A stretch of 64,000 nucleotides of DNA from Dyadobacter sp. (GCF_017744695.1 NZ_JAGIAS010000011.1:233612-297611), one strand, 5' to 3'. Counted from the stretch's first letter, positions 54,501 through 62,242 are shown. Notes: generated by a model not told the origin, from the letters alone. Program-made: numbers and translations.

Positions 54501-55562
54501 GTGCTGAACAGGCACACCGAAAAGGTCAACAGTGTGTGTTACAGTCCCGACGAAATGCACGTACTATCCGCCTCCGACGACCGCTCGATCATCGAATGGC
54601 CTGCCGAGAGCGAAGTTCCGCCCCGGGTTTTCAAAGGGCACTCCGACCAGGTTTATCACGCGGTTTACAGCGCCGACGGCGAAAGAATCCTCTCTGCCTC
54701 GAAAGACAAAACCTTGCGGGAATGGTCGGTTAAGACTGGCCTGGAAAGCCGCACCTACCTGGGACACACGGATAAGGTCAATTTTGCCAGCTTTTCTCCG
54801 GATAAGCCACGGGCCATTTCAGCCTCCGACGACAAATCGATCCGCGAATGGAGCCTGGAAACCGGCACACAACTCTTCTCCATCAGCGGGCAATCCGACT
54901 GGGTGGTGAACAAATGTATTATCAGCCCGGATTCCAAAAAGTTGCTCACAGTCAACTACGACCGTACTCTCAGCGAAATAGACATCACGTCGGGGATTGC
55001 ATTACAAGTATTCCGCGGGCATGAAAAATGGCTTCACCGCGCCCGGTATAGCCCCGACGGGACGAAAATAATCTCGACATCCGACGATCTCACGATCCGG
55101 GAATGGCTTGTCGCAAACGGGGAATGTATCCGTATTTACAAGGGCCATTCGCTGGGTGTCGAGGATGCGGTTTACAATGCCGACGGCTCACAAATTTTCT
55201 CGCGGGATTTCGGACATAACTTCCGGATCTGGTCGGTAGATACGGGCGATTGCCAGGAAATCGTGGACGATGAAGCGAAAAAAAAGCAGCTGCAATCCGA
55301 CATGCAGCTGCTCGTATCGGCGGCCGTTAAGCCATTCACTATCAAATGCAGGCAAGCCGAGATCACGGTTAGGGACCCGGCCGCGAAGCCCGTACTTTCG
55401 TTCGTGAACATCTCGGGCCTGCTCGTACAAGGTTGTGATTTCCGGAACATCGATCCGGCCTCGAATTTCTCCGAGGCCGTCAGGAAAAACCTGAAAAGTT
55501 ACGGCGCCATTTTCAGCGACGACGACGAGGCGGCATGGCAGCGTGCGAAGTCGGCCGGTTAG
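51507..55562 (+). CDS. Caspase-NACHT-WD40 protein (ten WD repeats)
   Basis: A 1351-residue STAND receptor. Residues about 10-250 are a caspase: LFFVAIDKYDNWTPLQYPVS, His103 in NLIIYFSGHGHFDKN, Cys157 in IVLIVDACFSEAFATM. Residues about 290-740 are a NACHT NTPase: ALLIGDGGMGKTVSLLLLWR (Walker A 345-352), SMILLLDGLNEVTVPKGR (Walker B 427-436), TQMIISSRNKQIEKLDL, and a helical arm including FLHQNFRDFFAVCHI. A short pentapeptide-like step (LAGADLTRLDLRQIQFNG, about 797) leads into ten WD40 repeats (about 830-1260), most ending (I/L/V)-(K/R)-EW, for example VHYSADGKKLLTASDDG. WD repeats likely sense a ligand and gate the NACHT, which activates the caspase. The 3' end overlaps the next gene on the other strand by four bases. 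Confidence 0.92.
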   Translation: MGIGTITPRQHKTRRNRLFFVAIDKYDNWTPLQYPVSDCQRFFAVLKDFYGFSDENFVIQPLFDEHAKTDIVFDEICYLADKDENGELRIRPDENLIIYFSGHGHFDKNKEGYWVPSDAPVLSERPSDLKKLISVSEVIRILSNIKAHHIVLIVDACFSEAFATMEIDVAQQSQSAEAEEVPSRWVLTAGRNGVVPDKSPFADALIDILHNNADDSVSINWLGAQITKQVRDNGFEIEPLCKSLVNQKYKLGEFFFHRTAQAAQPATPFDNANLQNTLRAGSKAQFERLQKGRYKYLNIESILVSEINMGKYLDVQVKTDTQVASLELAVGALWQNRKSQALLIGDGGMGKTVSLLLLWRDLLFEENGPVPVFIPLNEYNSASEAERNDFVVRYICKNLLNIPEPLPETANALWKLFETPQEGKPSMILLLDGLNEVTVPKGRLMATVNDLAARAGGTQMIISSRNKQIEKLDLASESAAVMQILPLAQETVIAYLKEKGQEIPANKDLLGLFANPMMLTLYSGANNIALRFKDDDRFHFKKVTTYGELLWNFNEAQLAQLTDVNEEADIRYQNFLLRVLVPYIAYRMEDKGKYAITIRKLTDPAFNFKTLLDEAFAELDTEELTELYPEFEGKRRELGLGVLTGLDEKEQRSGKVKQFLVERLRVLVMEGDDLRFLHQNFRDFFAVCHIRNMTEIAIARRVLPDVFFRNYIPVYLRRLLGEIEGEHHAVPAWNAAKGRLELIEKENLLSRLMDLCRANSGITAGDAERAFVIRNVMTIWLDLRQSLAGADLTRLDLRQIQFNGLPLTRHQGNAYLPARFEDSILDGDGFLFKGHYGQINQVHYSADGKKLLTASDDGTIKEWLTDTGKHLQTFSGHTDKVMSARYSADGQKVVSASFDTFVKEWSVSNGTELASYEHLHSKVNNALYSPDGTKILTCADDKLIREWSIATRECTTTYTGHTRNVSAVCYNPKGDKILSASADTTVREWSGQTGECLRVLNRHTEKVNSVCYSPDEMHVLSASDDRSIIEWPAESEVPPRVFKGHSDQVYHAVYSADGERILSASKDKTLREWSVKTGLESRTYLGHTDKVNFASFSPDKPRAISASDDKSIREWSLETGTQLFSISGQSDWVVNKCIISPDSKKLLTVNYDRTLSEIDITSGIALQVFRGHEKWLHRARYSPDGTKIISTSDDLTIREWLVANGECIRIYKGHSLGVEDAVYNADGSQIFSRDFGHNFRIWSVDTGDCQEIVDDEAKKKQLQSDMQLLVSAAVKPFTIKCRQAEITVRDPAAKPVLSFVNISGLLVQGCDFRNIDPASNFSEAVRKNLKSYGAIFSDDDEAAWQRAKSAG

Positions 55563-58500
55563 TTGTCCACCAATCCATCGATCACATTCAAAAAGCTTCC
55601 GGCCACCGCCTGAAAACCATGTTTGTTGGGATGGATTTCGTCGTACCACTGGTCGTCGGCCACAAGCCCGCGTGCGTTGATGTAATGCACATTCGGGAAC
55701 TCGGACGCTACCGCGCGCAGGCGATCGTTGAACTCGTTGAGGATGTAGCTGATCACTCCTTTGCGGTCGGTCTGGCTGGTCATACCTTTTTCGATCATGT
55801 AGCGCCCCAGCCATCCTTTGTCGGTTTTGTCTAATGGGGTAATGTAGTCGTACCCATGGCAAAGCGCGTGAATATCCGGACGCAATGCAAACAGCTCGTT
55901 GAACATTTTCCGGTAGATCACCTGCAAATTGTCCAGCTCGGCAAGCAGCGATGCTTCGAGATAATCCTGCGGGGGAAGTCCCGTTGCATGGGGCCCGGGT
56001 TTGATATGGCTGCGAAACTGCTCTCCGAGCACGTCGTTTCCACCGCCGCTGATCAAAAAGAACCGGGGAGATTTGTCCTCTACCGCTTCCAGCCATTCGC
56101 CTTCCCGGTCATAGTTCGCCAGCGTATCGCCCGCCGCCGCCACGCAAAAGATCGGATAGACTTTCGACAGGTGATCGATCGTGTCGACCACCAATGGGTG
56201 TTGAAACCAGGAATCTCCTTCGGATACAATTTTGGGCGCCCGCGGAAATCTCAGACGCATGATGCGGTATTTGGAATTGCGTATCAGTCGCGCCGTTTTA
56301 TTGGCCACGTCCAGCAGACCGTCGCGGATAAAACCCTTTTCATCCAGATGCGCATCGCTTTTACGCAGCCGCACATCGGGTTTCAGTTGATATTCGGGCT
56401 GCAAGTCCGGCCGGGTTTTTACTTCGAAATAATTCCCCAACGCATATTCGGCGAGGTTTTCGTCTTCCAGCATCCCGGCAAGCTCGCTTTCCGCAATAAT
56501 ATTGTATTCCGGATTGACGTATTCCAGGGTCAGCAGCTGCGTCCACCAGCTTGCCGCTAAATTTTTGTCAGTTTCCCTCGCGCTTGCGCCGATACCGCGG
56601 GCAGAACCCTTTTTGCCCACTGTAAATGGAGATGGCAGGCTTTCGAGCGTCAGTTCCTCGATGTTAGACAGGTCTTCGGCGCTCACGATAAATTGCAGGT
56701 ACTCCGCATTTTCAGGCCAGTTATACAACTGTACATAATTATCCAGCGAGATCGGGATGGTCGTCTGCCCATTGTAAGTGAGCTCTTTGGAAGCACCGGG
56801 GTCCAATGGGGTAACAATAGGGTCCAGCAGGCCCAAAGACGCGCCGAATCCCGCATCCAGAAACACACAGCAACAGTACAATTTGCGGTTGCTGATGTTC
56901 GTGATTTTGATCCGGATACTTCCTTTCCATTCCCCATCGATTTGCCGGTAATGCAACCTGACCACACCATCATCGGATGTGATCGGTTGCCCGTCGCCGT
57001 CGCTCACTTCGATGCGCAATGCCGTGCCGGCCGCGTCGCTCCGCAGATTTTTCAGGAAATGCCAGTTGGAAATATGTTTGAGGTCCTTCACCAGTTCGGA
57101 TGCAAATGCCTCCGAATCCAGCTCGATCTGTTCTACAACCGGACGAAAAGTATCAAAAGGTTTGGTCAAAACGGCACGGCCATTCCGGAACGACAGCGTA
57201 TAGTCGGCATCGGCCTCCTTCGCTTCCAACCTGGCCTGCGCGGGAATTTCAGACATAAGCTTTTCAGTCAGCAAAAGACTATCTGTCAGAACATTATCTA
57301 CATTATTAAGATGAATTTTCAGTTGCTGGCTCATCAAGCCTTCCACGTATCCCTTGTAAATCCGGGTGGTATCCAGTTCCGCCTCCGTGGCATCATCGAA
57401 TGCCAGTATAGTGGTGTCGGCCCCTACCGATCGTACTTTGGCTTCATACACTTTGTCATCATCGCGCACGCTGATACCGCGCGTTTCACGCCCGATGCCG
57501 TGAACGGCCCCGCGTTGCAGCACCCAGTTGCCGGCGCCATCGCGTATAACGTCGGCGTAAGTAATACTGTCAGCCCCGCCCGGTTTGTTAAATACATTGT
57601 TCAATGCAAGCTCGCGGTGATATGCGGGGGGAATGTACATGACGGGCGTCTGCTCGAAGGCATTGTTAAGCATTTGCCTGACACGCCCATGCAACGCGGA
57701 ATACGAAAGTTGCCCGCCCGACGCTTCGAGCGATTTGAGCAGGTATTTGGTAAAAACACCCTCCCCACTGACTTCCACGGCCGATTCGTCGGATTCACAG
57801 GCCGAAAGACTTACGTGCCGGGCCGGCGGCAGCACCACGTCGATATGCCTGCCTGCGAAATCGTCAGGGGAAAGTTCAGCATTAAAAATAAATTTCTCCC
57901 AGGTACGCTGCGGAAAAACATAGGGGATCCTACGTTCGATCACCTTCTCGTAGGTCGATTTGATCAGGCCCGCGTTACGGGTATTATCGCCTGAATGGCA
58001 GCAATCCGAAATCACGGTAATGTGCGCGCCGCTTTGGGAAACGGTTCCGAGCAGATACCGCAATTCCTTGTCCGATATCAGGTAATCGTTATCGTGGTCC
58101 TCATCATAATAGCTTACCAGACATTCCAGTTTCCCATCCTGTTCGCTCGTCCAAACGGTCGTATCCGCCGCTTCCTGCGTGCCATGTCCCGAGTAGTAAA
58201 ACACGATCACATCGTCTTTCCCGGCTTTGCCCAGATCCCGGAAGGCCTTCACGATCTCTACTTTGGTTGCCTGCTGGTTGGTCAGGAACTGAATATGCTT
58301 CTGCTCGAACGACGCGTCATTTTCCAGATACCGCCGGATCTTTGTCGCATCGGCCACACAGCCTCTCAGTTGTGGAAAAGCCACTTTCTGGTTTAATACC
58401 ACCTGGTCTTCATAGGCGTCGATCCCTACCACCAATGCATAAAGATTCGGCTTCATCGTAGTACTTTCTTCATTGTTGAAATGCGATTCAAAATCCTCCG

Positions 58501-59401
58501 GCGGGGCTACTTCCACGCCCCTGGGCTCTGCCCATTGCGTTTCAAGCGCCGCTTCATCGGTGATAAGCCCCTCTTCTTCTGCCCCAAATGCCTCACGCGT
58601 GGCGCTCGCGGGCTGGTATGCAGCTGCCTGCACGCCCGCGATCACCTGTTGCCAGTCAAACGCCGGCCCGAGGTCCCATTTCCCGCTCGTACGGTAGTTG
58701 ACATGGGATACGATGCCCTTAAACGAAAGTACATCCTGTGTGCCCTGGTACCGCACCGACTCGTCGAGAAACTGGCGTGGGATATTGTATTTTTTGGTCA
58801 AAAACCGCAGCAGGACAATCAGGCTTTCATATTGTTTCTGCGTATAGGAGGCATAGTACCGCTGGTCGCGGAAAGGCTGGTTCAATTTCTGGTAGGCCTC
58901 GGTTTGCGTCAGCGGGCAGTACAGGTCAATGCGGCCGGGGTTTTCTTTCGGTCGCGAGTAAATCGTTTCAAGATTGGCTCCCCGTTCCACCAGGTAACCA
59001 TAATTGATGATTTCAATGGCGATTGTGACCTTGTCCTGCGCATTGCCCGTGCCTGCGTTGCCGATACCCGCGCCGATGTGCCCCGACCAGTCTTTGGACG
59101 GGAACAGTTGATAAATAGTACCGTCGCGGGCAATCACAAACGGCACCGAAACCCGGAAATTCTGAGTCGTAAGCGTATTAATGCCTCCGCTCAGGTTACC
59201 GGCCGTGAAATGGAGCACGATCCGTTGTTTCGGATGCGGCGGCTCCGGCGTGTTAAAATATCCCGAACGGCTTTTGGGTTTGCAGAACACACCCTTCAAT
59301 GAGAGGTTTTCTCCCGCTACGGGCACCGTAAATGGCGTAAACGTATAATCAGTCCGGTTTTTGAATGCCGCCTCGTCGGCAGCGAGCGTATCGTAGCGCA
59401 T
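55559..59401 (-). CDS. AmpD-like amidase - caspase - SGNH hydrolase triple fusion
   Basis: A 1280-residue protein without signal peptide. Residues about 55-255 form an N-acetylmuramoyl-L-alanine amidase (amidase_2): RIVLHFTAGNLSGGINTLTT with His64, and GIVSHVNYRTSGKWDLGP with His233, Lys241 and Asp243; the H-x(9)-D spacing equals that of AmpD zinc ligands. Residues about 317-600 form a caspase: LYALVVGIDAYEDQV, His406 in VIVFYYSGHGTQE, Cys468 in ITVISDCCHSGDNTRN. A middle region (about 600-1000) is related to that of the caspase-lipase protein. Residues about 1050-1280 form an SGNH/GDSL hydrolase: IVSEGDSWFQHP with Ser1064, FFLISGGGNDVLGEQF, and the Asp/His pair in QWYDEIHPNKHGFQAVAGS. Three hydrolytic centres in one chain, all with key residues present. 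Domain naming is well supported; the joint role is unknown. Confidence 0.9.
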   Translation of the reverse strand: MRYDTLAADEAAFKNRTDYTFTPFTVPVAGENLSLKGVFCKPKSRSGYFNTPEPPHPKQRIVLHFTAGNLSGGINTLTTQNFRVSVPFVIARDGTIYQLFPSKDWSGHIGAGIGNAGTGNAQDKVTIAIEIINYGYLVERGANLETIYSRPKENPGRIDLYCPLTQTEAYQKLNQPFRDQRYYASYTQKQYESLIVLLRFLTKKYNIPRQFLDESVRYQGTQDVLSFKGIVSHVNYRTSGKWDLGPAFDWQQVIAGVQAAAYQPASATREAFGAEEEGLITDEAALETQWAEPRGVEVAPPEDFESHFNNEESTTMKPNLYALVVGIDAYEDQVVLNQKVAFPQLRGCVADATKIRRYLENDASFEQKHIQFLTNQQATKVEIVKAFRDLGKAGKDDVIVFYYSGHGTQEAADTTVWTSEQDGKLECLVSYYDEDHDNDYLISDKELRYLLGTVSQSGAHITVISDCCHSGDNTRNAGLIKSTYEKVIERRIPYVFPQRTWEKFIFNAELSPDDFAGRHIDVVLPPARHVSLSACESDESAVEVSGEGVFTKYLLKSLEASGGQLSYSALHGRVRQMLNNAFEQTPVMYIPPAYHRELALNNVFNKPGGADSITYADVIRDGAGNWVLQRGAVHGIGRETRGISVRDDDKVYEAKVRSVGADTTILAFDDATEAELDTTRIYKGYVEGLMSQQLKIHLNNVDNVLTDSLLLTEKLMSEIPAQARLEAKEADADYTLSFRNGRAVLTKPFDTFRPVVEQIELDSEAFASELVKDLKHISNWHFLKNLRSDAAGTALRIEVSDGDGQPITSDDGVVRLHYRQIDGEWKGSIRIKITNISNRKLYCCCVFLDAGFGASLGLLDPIVTPLDPGASKELTYNGQTTIPISLDNYVQLYNWPENAEYLQFIVSAEDLSNIEELTLESLPSPFTVGKKGSARGIGASARETDKNLAASWWTQLLTLEYVNPEYNIIAESELAGMLEDENLAEYALGNYFEVKTRPDLQPEYQLKPDVRLRKSDAHLDEKGFIRDGLLDVANKTARLIRNSKYRIMRLRFPRAPKIVSEGDSWFQHPLVVDTIDHLSKVYPIFCVAAAGDTLANYDREGEWLEAVEDKSPRFFLISGGGNDVLGEQFRSHIKPGPHATGLPPQDYLEASLLAELDNLQVIYRKMFNELFALRPDIHALCHGYDYITPLDKTDKGWLGRYMIEKGMTSQTDRKGVISYILNEFNDRLRAVASEFPNVHYINARGLVADDQWYDEIHPNKHGFQAVAGSFLNVIDGLVDN

Positions 59402-59488
59402 GAGAAAATGAGGAATAAGGTTGGCGAAAAGCAGGGAACGTCTTCGGCACGCCGGAGATGGGACGATTTACCAAAAACGGGAGGCATT

Positions 59489-59548
59489 ATGAAACAATTT
59501 CCTCATGATTTATTCAATGGTTTCGTAGAAATAATCCTATCTTTCTGA
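59489..59548 (+). CDS. Possible 19-residue leader peptide
   Basis: ATG 59489, preceded by the strong ribosome-binding sequence GGGAGG at good spacing, opens MKQFPHDLFNGFVEIILSF followed by a stop, 48 bases before the start of the 261-residue gene. A good ribosome site is rare in this window, so translation is plausible. It may be a leader or chance. Confidence 0.25.
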   Translation: MKQFPHDLFNGFVEIILSF

Positions 59549-59596
59549 TCCACGCGCAGCGCTGAAATACCGTAAACTTCTAACACTATCACAAAA

Positions 59597-60382
59597 ATGG
59601 AATCCATCGATCCGAAGCAGTACATTAAAGAACTTGCACTTCAAAATTCTAGGGAATCGTTCATGACCGAAAGCGAGCGTGAAGTACGCTCCCGGGATCT
59701 CACGAGCACTGAAATCGAGACACAATCGAATGTTGAGCAGTCGTTTATGAATGATAAAAGTCTGGTATCTTTCGTATCGGAAGTATCGGACCAACGGCGG
59801 CAGGATGTCCTGCATTCCGTGCTGCTGGCGCAATTGGCAGCCAACAAGCAATTCCCGGAGGAAGACCAGATCAAAGACTGGTACGACGCATTCATCAATG
59901 TGCTGAACAACATCGGCTGGGCGTTTCAATCTGCGAGTTTCACGCCTTTCACATCGGAAGGATCCACCATCGAGGTCGACAAGGCCATCATCGACCTGGT
60001 GGCCAGCGCGGTGGGCGGCTCGGCGCTCGTACCGCTTGTAACCAAAACCCTGGATGCCATCAAGGGCCTGAGCGACACCAGCGGAAAATTCATCGCATTC
60101 GAAAAAAATACCCACACAGCAACCAAAGGAGCGTTCCAGATCGGTATTGCCAAGGAGGTGAACGACACGGTCGCGCTTCAACTGGGTACCTTCCTGATCA
60201 CCTCCTCCGACACCATCAAACAGATTCTGTTTTTTAAATCATCCACCAGCCAAACGACGCTGGAATTCTGCTCACGCGTGGGTACGCTGGATGAAACCAC
60301 CTATGCAACCGTCCGCGACGCGGTTCAAGCCAAACTGGGGTTGAAGGCAACTGATTTTATCGCAGGTATTGATCTGAGTTAA
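59597..60382 (+). CDS. Unrecognised 261-residue protein at the edge of the caspase island
   Basis: I do not recognise the family. There is no signal peptide. The first 80 residues are charged and helical (ESEREVRSRDLTSTEIETQS; SEVSDQRRQDVLHSVLLAQL). Residues about 128-160 contain VDKAIIDLVASAVGGSALVP, a Gly/Ala-rich amphipathic to hydrophobic segment, and the C-terminal half (LGTFLITSSDTIKQILFFKS) is beta-like. The gene is divergent from the amidase-caspase-SGNH gene, sharing a 195-base intergenic region, so it is likely part of the same island. A role as caspase substrate, pore-former or immunity-type regulator is possible; nothing in the sequence decides this. Confidence 0.65.
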   Translation: MESIDPKQYIKELALQNSRESFMTESEREVRSRDLTSTEIETQSNVEQSFMNDKSLVSFVSEVSDQRRQDVLHSVLLAQLAANKQFPEEDQIKDWYDAFINVLNNIGWAFQSASFTPFTSEGSTIEVDKAIIDLVASAVGGSALVPLVTKTLDAIKGLSDTSGKFIAFEKNTHTATKGAFQIGIAKEVNDTVALQLGTFLITSSDTIKQILFFKSSTSQTTLEFCSRVGTLDETTYATVRDAVQAKLGLKATDFIAGIDLS

Positions 60383-60400
60383 ATGCGATACCTCCGCAAA

Positions 60401-60445
60401 CCGCATTTGTGCAGCGCTCAGATTATGAGCTTTGCACAAATGCGG
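60401..60445. terminator. Strong two-step stem-loop downstream of the 261-residue gene
   Basis: Arms CCGCATTTGTGCA (60401-60413) and TGCACAAATGCGG (60433-60445) are a perfect 13-base inverted repeat; inside them GCTCA and TGAGC form a further 5-base stem around GATTA. It lies 19 bases past the stop codon. It has no T run, so it may be a non-canonical terminator, an RNA-stabilising hairpin or a dispersed palindromic element. Confidence 0.6.
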
Positions 60446-60643
60446 CGGAACAAGCGCGCATTAGGCTTGCTGCTACAACAAGGTCAGCTATCTATTTACC
60501 GGTTACCGGTGCCGTCAGGCTCAACACCCGCGTAGGTAATGCCTGCTTACCGCATAATAGAAACAGCTGGTTATGAGAACAATTTGGCTGACCGGTGGCT
60601 AACTTTAATAGGTTATCTCATCCACCCCAAACCAGAGTCAGCC

Positions 60644-61123
60644 ATGGAAACATTCATTCAAAAACACCTCATTAAAGCCTGTATCCTGCTTGGCCTCATC
60701 GCCATACTGTGTGTCGGTTGCAAGAGCGACGATAAAAAGGACGACCAGCCCACACCCAACGACAATGCATTCATTGCAGGCAACTGGAAATTAAAGGCGC
60801 ACATCACACACAAGAAGATCAACGACAAGGTTTCGGACCTCGATGATACCGCGGGCCTTTTCATCACTACCCCGTGCCTGAAAGGCACCACATTCATTTT
60901 TCAGGCAGAGGGCACTTTCAAGTTTTCGGACAATTGCGACTGGGGCACGGCCGGCTTTTACACCAATGCCCCTTTCACGCTGAGCGCCGATCACAGCACG
61001 CTGTATATTACCGACAAAGACAAGACAATCAACAAGTTCAGGATGGAATACAGCGGGAACACCATGACCATTATCAACGGGGACGACATTTCATCCTCCA
61101 ACGCGGTTCTGGAAAAAATCTAG
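60644..61123 (+). CDS. Small lipocalin-like lipoprotein
   Basis: A 159-residue lipoprotein from ATG 60644 (the reading frame is open from 60539 but that part is non-coding in character). The leader IKACILLGLIAILCVGC gives a lipobox Cys followed by a charged KSDDKKDDQ linker. The mature domain has the pattern FIAGNWKLKAHITHKKI near its start, a Cys pair (TTPCLKGTTFIF and KFSDNCDWG) and ends in TLYITDKDKTINKFRMEYSG and MTIINGDDI, matching lipocalin-like/DUF5004-type beta-barrel lipoproteins common in Bacteroidota. Ligand unknown. Confidence 0.75.
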   Translation: METFIQKHLIKACILLGLIAILCVGCKSDDKKDDQPTPNDNAFIAGNWKLKAHITHKKINDKVSDLDDTAGLFITTPCLKGTTFIFQAEGTFKFSDNCDWGTAGFYTNAPFTLSADHSTLYITDKDKTINKFRMEYSGNTMTIINGDDISSSNAVLEKI

Positions 61124-61191
61124 CGCATTATGGCAGGGCGATCCTTGATTTATTTCATATTTTTATTAGATATATCAAACCCCGCTCTATC

Positions 61192-62232
61192 ATGAACACA
61201 GCACCTGAAACCCATCAGATTACCCCGTCGCGCATCATGGAGACCGCCACGGCTTTCTTCGCTTCCAAAGCGCTGCTGAGCGCCGTCAAGTTGGGTGTTT
61301 TCACCACACTTTCAGGCAAATCCCTCTCCGGCAAGGAGATTCAGAAAGCGTTAAATTTGCACGATCGTGGCGTATACGATTTTCTGGATGCACTCGTAGC
61401 CCTGGGCTTCCTGAACCGTGAAGGTTTGCTGGAAACGGCCCGCTATACCAATGCACCCGAAACCGAGTTTTTTCTCGACCGGAACAAGCCTTCCTATATC
61501 GGTGGGTTCGTGGAAATGGCCAACGATCGCCTTTACCCGTTCTGGGGTTCGCTGGAAGAAGCGCTGCTCACCGGTAAACCGCAGAACGAGATCAAACACA
61601 CGGGCAGATCGGTATTTGAGGAGCTCTATGCCAAACCGGAACGACTGAAACAGTTCATCGATGCGATGTCCGGTATTTCGATCGGCAACTTCATGGCGCT
61701 TTCCCGGAAATTTGATTTCTCTCCCTACACGACGCTGTGCGATATCGGCGGCGCTGCGGGGGTGCTGTCGGTGGAAGTGGCCCGCCAAAATCCGAATATG
61801 TCGTGCACGTCGGCCGACCTGCCGGCCGTCGAGCCGATTGCAAAAGAATACATTGCCGCTAAGGGCCTGAACGGGCGGGTCAGTACGGTCAACATCGATT
61901 TTTTCAAAGACGAGTTCCCCAAGGCGGATATTATCACGATGGGCATGATCCTGCATGACTGGGACCTGGCCAACAAAAAAATGCTGATCCGGAAGGCCTA
62001 CAATGCCTTGCCGGAAGGCGGCGCCTTCATCGCGATCGAAGCGCTGATCGACGACGACCGGCGGAAAAACGCATTCGGTCTGCTGATGTCGCTCAATATG
62101 CTGATTGAATTCGGGGTGGCATTCGATTTCACCGGCGCCGATTTCGAAAAATGGACCAGAGAAGCGGGCTTCCGCAGGGTCGAAGTGATTCCGCTGGCCG
62201 GGCCGTCCAGCGCTGCGATTGCTTATAAGTGA
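61192..62232 (+). CDS. O-methyltransferase (PF00891-type, with dimerisation HTH)
   Basis: A 346-residue SAM-dependent O-methyltransferase. The N-terminal winged-helix dimerisation domain (about 12-105) includes IMETATAFFASKALLSAVKL and YDFLDALVALGFLNREGLL. The catalytic half has motif I LCDIGGAAGVLSVEVARQNP, an acidic motif II region (CTSADLPAVEPIAKEYIA), FKDEFPKADIITMGMILHDW with the His of the HDW catalytic motif, and KAYNALPEGGAFIAIEALID. Such enzymes methylate hydroxyl groups of polyketides, phenols or related metabolites. ATG 61192 is the proper start; the frame is open further upstream through the lipoprotein gene. No biosynthetic cluster surrounds it. Confidence 0.9.
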   Translation: MNTAPETHQITPSRIMETATAFFASKALLSAVKLGVFTTLSGKSLSGKEIQKALNLHDRGVYDFLDALVALGFLNREGLLETARYTNAPETEFFLDRNKPSYIGGFVEMANDRLYPFWGSLEEALLTGKPQNEIKHTGRSVFEELYAKPERLKQFIDAMSGISIGNFMALSRKFDFSPYTTLCDIGGAAGVLSVEVARQNPNMSCTSADLPAVEPIAKEYIAAKGLNGRVSTVNIDFFKDEFPKADIITMGMILHDWDLANKKMLIRKAYNALPEGGAFIAIEALIDDDRRKNAFGLLMSLNMLIEFGVAFDFTGADFEKWTREAGFRRVEVIPLAGPSSAAIAYK

Positions 62233-62242
62233 AAAATTGACT

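Noticed and set aside
56693..57994. Plus-strand frame of 433 codons opposite the amidase-caspase-SGNH gene
   Set aside because: No recognisable motif, no start signal, and the minus-strand protein has catalytic motifs on both sides of this stretch.
43326..60382. Genomic island bounded by an integrase or tRNA
   Set aside because: No integrase, transposase, tRNA or clear direct-repeat ends were found, so transfer is not supported by the visible sequence.
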